A stretch of DNA of 64,000 bases from Phenylobacterium immobile (ATCC 35973). Its GTDB lineage: Bacteria; Pseudomonadota; Alphaproteobacteria; Caulobacterales; Caulobacteraceae. The translations under genes were made by a program, and so were the position numbers. The stretch covers positions 1,116,001 to 1,180,000 of the forward strand of contig NZ_CVJQ01000001.1 in NCBI RefSeq assembly GCF_001375595.1, in the 5' to 3' direction. The stretch's first letter is position 1. Each line of letters begins with the position of its first letter. This document shows positions 60,360 to 64,000 of the stretch, piece by piece. The notes below the pieces were generated by a model that was given only the letters and a program-made list of their open reading frames with translations, made no database searches and was not told the origin of the DNA.

Positions 60360-61190
60360 TCAGACCACCAGCCGGGCGAGGGCCGCGCCGATGGCGGCCG
60401 GAAAGCTCAAGACGACAACGGCGCGCATGGTGTCGCTGAGGCCGCCGTCCAGCCGGCCGAAGGTCCACAGGATGTAGACGCTGATCAGCAAGGCGATGCC
60501 GTAGCCCGCCAAGGTGTAGTGGGCGAAGGCATGGACCTGGCTTTCATGCTCTTCCTGGCCGGCGAAGCCCGCGGCGAACACCAGGCCGTGCAGCGTTGCG
60601 AGCGACACCGCGATCAGCGCGAGACCGTGCCATGGAGTCATACGGAAGCTGATGAGGATCATCTCCTCGGTGGGCGCGACGTTGAAGGCCAGGAACAGCG
60701 CGCCCGCGGCCATCAGGAACAGCTGTCCCGGATAGCCGGCGCGATCCTCCTTGGGTCTCTGGGTCGATTGCTTTTGAAGCTGCTTGTTGGCCAGCATGGC
60801 CCCGATGCTGGCGGGCGCGGCCTGGACCGCGATCATGCCGATCGCCTCACGCGGGGCGGTTTGTGGTGTGAGCAGGCCGAGCAAACCCAGAAGGGCGGCG
60901 GATACGACGAAGCCGACGAAGAGGGCCGCCAAGGCGTCCAGGGCGTCGTCGGCCAGGTCGGTGGTGTCCCGGAAGCCTGCGAAGCGGCTGAGCCCGAAGA
61001 CAACGGCCGCGCTGGCCAGGAGAAACAGTCCCAAACGCAGCCGATCCATGTGGAAGCCCAGCGACCACATCTCCATGGTCATGAGCAGGGGGAAGCTGAA
61101 GACCAGGGCGCCGGCGGCCGCACGGCCCAGGCCGCGCAGATAGGCTTCCTCCTGCGGGCCCTGCCTCGCGGGCGCGTTCGCACGGCTCAT
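60360..61190 (-). CDS. TIGR02587-like integral membrane protein
   Basis: A 276-residue protein with about seven to eight hydrophobic segments (GALVFSFPLLMTMEMWSLGF, LGLFLLASAAVVFGLSRFAG, ALAALFVGFVVSAALLGLLG, LFLMAAGALFLAFNVAPTEE, LALIAVSLATLHGLVFAAGF, YGIALLISVYILWTFGRLDG, FPAAIGAALARLVV). The conserved FNVAPTEEMILIS stretch holds acidic residues at a membrane edge. Family of unknown function, cotranscribed with the single-pass partner downstream. Confidence 0.8.
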   Translation of the reverse strand: MSRANAPARQGPQEEAYLRGLGRAAAGALVFSFPLLMTMEMWSLGFHMDRLRLGLFLLASAAVVFGLSRFAGFRDTTDLADDALDALAALFVGFVVSAALLGLLGLLTPQTAPREAIGMIAVQAAPASIGAMLANKQLQKQSTQRPKEDRAGYPGQLFLMAAGALFLAFNVAPTEEMILISFRMTPWHGLALIAVSLATLHGLVFAAGFAGQEEHESQVHAFAHYTLAGYGIALLISVYILWTFGRLDGGLSDTMRAVVVLSFPAAIGAALARLVV

Positions 61191-61240
61191 GACTATCGTT
61201 CTCCCAACGGATTGCGTTGGGCCAACGGCGCCGCTTGGGC

Positions 61241-61765
61241 CTAGGTTCCGGAATCCATACGCGGCTGAATCTGGGCGACGGCGGCCAGGCCGCAGACATC
61301 GTCCTTTTCACCGCCGGGCGCGCCGCTGACGCCGATCGCGCCGATCAGCACGCCTTTGCTCATCAGGGGCTGGGCGCCGGCGCGGGCGAAGAAGGCCGGA
61401 TTGGCGGCGAGCCGCTCGGCGATCGCCGGATCGGTCTTAGCCGCCTCAACGACCGCGGCGGTGGGCCGCGCGAAGGCCAAGGTGGTGGCGGCCTTGCGCT
61501 GGGCGACGATGACGCTCCTGGCCGATGCGCCGTCCCCCGACAGGATCGCCTTCACGACGCCGGCCTGGTCGATGACAGCGACGCTGACCTTGTGGCCGTT
61601 GGTCTCGCAGACGCGCACGGCGGTCTGGGCGGCCTCCACGGCGAGGACGAGGGCAGGTCCTGGCGCAGGCGGCGCGGCGGGCGGCAAGTCGAGGGGCTGG
61701 GCATGGGCGCCGAATGTCGATAACCAGACGGCGGCTGCGACGGCTGAAATTTGGCGGACAGACAT
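61241..61765 (-). CDS. Exported GlcG/HbpS-type (DUF336) protein
   Basis: A 174-residue protein with a signal peptide (AAAVWLSTFGAHAQP, cleavage near residue 22), then a proline-rich linker and a GlcG/HbpS fold: ALVLAVEAAQTAVRVCETNG, VSVAVIDQAGVVKAILSGDG, IVAQRKAATTLAFARPTAAV, AQPLMSKGVLIGAIGVSGAP, and the terminal EKDDVCGLAAVAQI. HbpS members bind heme; GlcG members sit in glycolate operons. No conserved heme-iron ligand can be confirmed. It acts in the periplasm. Confidence 0.85.
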   Translation of the reverse strand: MSVRQISAVAAAVWLSTFGAHAQPLDLPPAAPPAPGPALVLAVEAAQTAVRVCETNGHKVSVAVIDQAGVVKAILSGDGASARSVIVAQRKAATTLAFARPTAAVVEAAKTDPAIAERLAANPAFFARAGAQPLMSKGVLIGAIGVSGAPGGEKDDVCGLAAVAQIQPRMDSGT

Positions 61766-61967
61766 TACGTGGGCCTCAAGCGGGGGTGGGCGGGGACCTT
61801 CCAGCCCTCCGCGTCTCGTCGCAAGGACCGATTGATCGCCGGCGCGGCGCTTCTGATCGGAGCATACGCTGCTGCGGGAGGCTCAGCCGGTTCTGGCGGA
61901 CCGTTTGGAACCACTGGTTTCGCCGCACGCTCGAACGCTGGGGCGCTCAGGCCCCGTGGGCCCTTTG

Positions 61968-63167
61968 ATGATTCCTCCCGAACAGCGTGCGACGCGGCTG
62001 CGTGAAGTTCAGAACCTGAAGATGGCGCGCTCGGCGCACGCCTACGTGCGGGGCAGCACCGCGCGCCTTTACGAGTGGCTGGCCGCCAGCCCGGCGAACG
62101 TGCCGGAAGGTCCGCCCGTCTGGATCTGCGGCGATTGTCATCTGGGCAACCTGGGTCCTCTCGCGGACAGCAAGGGCCGGGTCGCCGTGCAGATCCGTGA
62201 TCTCGACCAGACCGTCATCGGCAATCCGGCCCACGACCTGATCCGGCTGGGCCTGTCGCTGGCTTCCGCGGCGCGCGGATCGGACCTGCCCGGCGTGGTG
62301 ACCGCGCGTATTCTGGAACGCCTGACCGCCGGCTACGAAGCCGCGATCCTGGGCGATTTTGATCGTCAGGCCGAACATGACCTGCGGCCCAAGAGCATCG
62401 GCGCCCTGCTGGATCAATCGGTGCGTCGCCGGTGGCGGCACCTGGCGGCCGAACGCCTGGCGACGGTCGAGCCGGTGGTGCCCCTGGGGAAGAACTTCTG
62501 GCCTCTGACGGATGCGGAGCGTTCGGCCCTGTCGGAGATGATCCAGGAGCCGGAGCTGCGCGCGCTTCTCGCCGGCCTGTCGGCGCGCGATCGCGACGAT
62601 CCCATCGCCCTTGTCGACGCGGCGTATTGGCTGAAGGGCTGCAGCTCGCTCGGCCGGCTGCGCTACGCCGCCATGCTGCGGATCGGCGAGGGCAAGCGGG
62701 CGACCTACAGCCTCGTGGACGTCAAGGAGGCGGTCTTCGCCGCCGCGCCGCGCGCGCCTGACGCGCCCATGCCGCAGGATCACGCCCAGCGGGTCCTGGC
62801 CGGCGCCAAGGCGCTTTCGCCTAATCTCGGTCAGCGCATGATGCCCGGCCGTGTGCTGGGCCGCCCCGTCGTTCTGCGCGAACTGATGCCGCAAGACCTG
62901 AAACTGGAGGTCAATCGCCTGACCGAGGCCCAGGCTGTCGAACTGGCCGAATACCTGGCCAGCGTCGTTGGCAAGGCGCATGGCCGGCAGATGGACCAGG
63001 CGGCGCGCAACGCCTGGAACGCCGATCTGCAGCGGGCGCGCAGCACCCAGCTGGATGCGCCGGGCTGGCTATGGTCCGGCGTGGTCGAGCTCCTTGGCAT
63101 CCATGAGCGCGCCTATCTGGAGCACTGCCGCGCCTATGCCTTGGCCGACCTGCGCGCTGTGGCGTGA
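61968..63167 (+). CDS. DUF2252 protein with kinase-like (aminoglycoside phosphotransferase) motifs
   Basis: A protein of about 399 residues. The N-terminal KMARSAHAYVRGSTARLYEW is typical of DUF2252. WICGDCHLGNLGPL has the G-D-x-H-x-x-N pattern of the APH-type catalytic loop, and QIRDLDQTVIGNPAHDLIRL has the following metal-binding Asp. A KGCSSLGRLRYAAMLRIGEG block with the lysine lies later, so the fold is probably a circularly ordered kinase. The substrate is unknown. The start at the ATG 61968 is by homology; a TTG at 61905 is possible and neither has a clear ribosome-binding site. Confidence 0.8.
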   Translation: MIPPEQRATRLREVQNLKMARSAHAYVRGSTARLYEWLAASPANVPEGPPVWICGDCHLGNLGPLADSKGRVAVQIRDLDQTVIGNPAHDLIRLGLSLASAARGSDLPGVVTARILERLTAGYEAAILGDFDRQAEHDLRPKSIGALLDQSVRRRWRHLAAERLATVEPVVPLGKNFWPLTDAERSALSEMIQEPELRALLAGLSARDRDDPIALVDAAYWLKGCSSLGRLRYAAMLRIGEGKRATYSLVDVKEAVFAAAPRAPDAPMPQDHAQRVLAGAKALSPNLGQRMMPGRVLGRPVVLRELMPQDLKLEVNRLTEAQAVELAEYLASVVGKAHGRQMDQAARNAWNADLQRARSTQLDAPGWLWSGVVELLGIHERAYLEHCRAYALADLRAVA

Positions 63168-63177
63168 GGAGATCCGC

Positions 63178-64000
63178 ATGAGCGGAGTCGGCGTCCGTCG
63201 CTTTGTCAGACGTTTGCCCCTGGCGGACGCCTTTCCGCATTGGGTGCGCCCGCTGGCGACTGTAGTCGAGGTTGGCGCGCGTCTCGGCTATGTCGCGCGC
63301 GGCGCGGTCTATGTCAGCATCGGCGCCATCGCGCTCCTGGCGGCGCTGGGCCTCACGCCTCGCGCCGTCGGCGTCGTGGGCGCGCTGGAGGCGTGGGGCG
63401 AATGGCCGCCTGGCGTTGCGCTGCTGTGGGTGATCGGCCTGGGCCTGTACGCCTTCGCCGGCTGGCGCGCCTTGCAGGCGATCTTCGACGCAGACCGCCT
63501 GGGAACGAGCCTTTCCGCATGGGCCGCACGCGCGGGCAAGGCGTTCGGCGGCCTGACCCACGTCGCCCTGGCGATCTCGGTGTTTGGCCTGCTGGACGCG
63601 ATTGAAGACCTTCGCGAAGTCGACGACCAGGCCTCCACGCGGGCGTTCGTAGAGCAGGCCCTGGCGCAACCCCTGGGCGATCTGATGGTGATCGGGGTCG
63701 GCCTCGTCGTCGCCGTCGTGGGCCTGGCCGACATGGTTCGCGCGCCGGGCGGTCGCTTTGCGGCCGACCTGGAGTGCCGCGGCGTCACAGCGCGCTGGGC
63801 CAATCGGACGGCGCGCTTCGGCTACGCCGGCCGGGGCTTCGCCATGTTGCTGGTGGGCGTGGTGACCATGATGGCGGGCTGGCATGCGCGCTCAGCCGAG
63901 GCGGGCGGACTGGGCGCGGCGCTGGAGGTTCTCAAGGACCAACCTTTCGGGCGTTGGATCCTGGGCGCGACGGCGCTGGGCCTCGTCGCCTTCGGCGCCT
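63178..64000 (+). CDS. DUF1206 multi-pass membrane protein, cut by window end
   Basis: A GAGGAGA lies seven bases before the ATG at 63178 and the frame is open to the end (274 residues seen). Repeating pairs of membrane helices follow the DUF1206 three-repeat pattern: VVEVGARLGYVARGAVYVSI then LLWVIGLGLYAFAGWRALQA; GKAFGGLTHVALAISVFGLL then LMVIGVGLVVAVVGLADMVR; ARFGYAGRGFAMLLVGVVTM. It lies ten bp after the DUF2252 gene and is cotranscribed with it. The function is unknown. Confidence 0.85.
   Translation, partial: MSGVGVRRFVRRLPLADAFPHWVRPLATVVEVGARLGYVARGAVYVSIGAIALLAALGLTPRAVGVVGALEAWGEWPPGVALLWVIGLGLYAFAGWRALQAIFDADRLGTSLSAWAARAGKAFGGLTHVALAISVFGLLDAIEDLREVDDQASTRAFVEQALAQPLGDLMVIGVGLVVAVVGLADMVRAPGGRFAADLECRGVTARWANRTARFGYAGRGFAMLLVGVVTMMAGWHARSAEAGGLGAALEVLKDQPFGRWILGATALGLVAFGA

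Overview
The window is about 64 kb of high-GC DNA from an alphaproteobacterium, most likely in Caulobacterales (Phenylobacterium/Caulobacter-like). The indications are very GC-biased third codon positions with long antisense open frames, an alphaproteobacterial-type LexA box (GTTC-N7-GTTC), an HWE-family histidine kinase, and many SDR, AKR, Rieske and MFS paralogues as seen in xenobiotic-degrading alphaproteobacteria. I saw no rRNA, tRNA, CRISPR array, transposase or integrase.

Left part (1-9.9 kb) and 21.8-33.5 kb: these look like one catabolic regulon. Leftward there are three tandem methyltransferase paralogues (1-3016) and a flavoprotein dehydrogenase with a small partner protein (3207-5045). 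Rightward there is a tight five-gene operon (5279-9864): an aconitase-type large and small subunit, an isocitrate-lyase/PEP-mutase-fold lyase and two polysaccharide-deacetylase-fold proteins of the allantoinase/cyclic-imidase kind. At 21.8-28.2 kb a leftward operon holds a Bcr/CflA exporter, three tandem MFS paralogues and a carbamoylsarcosinase/maleamate-amidase-type cysteine hydrolase. SDRs, an aldo-keto reductase and a MATE exporter follow (28.3-33.5 kb). A shared imperfect palindrome, GRTATA-N4-TATAYC, lies in front of these units. The best reading of the chemistry is inference: ring opening of a cyclic imide-like compound, half-amide hydrolysis, hydration of the resulting alkylmaleate-type diacid, and cleavage of the alkylmalate into a 2-oxoacid and a short acid.

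Between these blocks (10-21.7 kb) lies unrelated material. There is an orphan helical protein with a LexA box at its start, a lower-GC islet with a nuclease-fold protein, a decayed gene and a membrane pentapeptide-repeat protein. Housekeeping-like genes follow: a GNAT, a LysR/AKR divergent pair, an ABC-F ATPase and an HWE sensor kinase.

33.5-44 kb: an isonitrile hydratase with its divergent AraC-type regulator, a TetR regulator followed by a Rieske oxygenase alpha subunit, a catalase-peroxidase, an SGNH-like protein of unknown role, an M23 peptidase carrying an EF-hand-like loop, and an outer-membrane barrel protein. 44-54.7 kb: a degenerate zinc-ribbon protein, a small exported protein, a beta-carbonic anhydrase, an OmpR/EnvZ-type two-component pair, a Bcr-like exporter, an AKR/SDR divergent pair, an M20 peptidase and a TauE/SafE permease. 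54.7-64 kb: a solute-binding-domain protein, a nitroreductase, a GntR regulator in operon with a second Rieske oxygenase paralogous to the first, an MHS-type carboxylate symporter, a TIGR02587/TIGR02588 pair, a GlcG/HbpS-type exported protein, and DUF2252 and DUF1206 proteins (the last cut by the window end).
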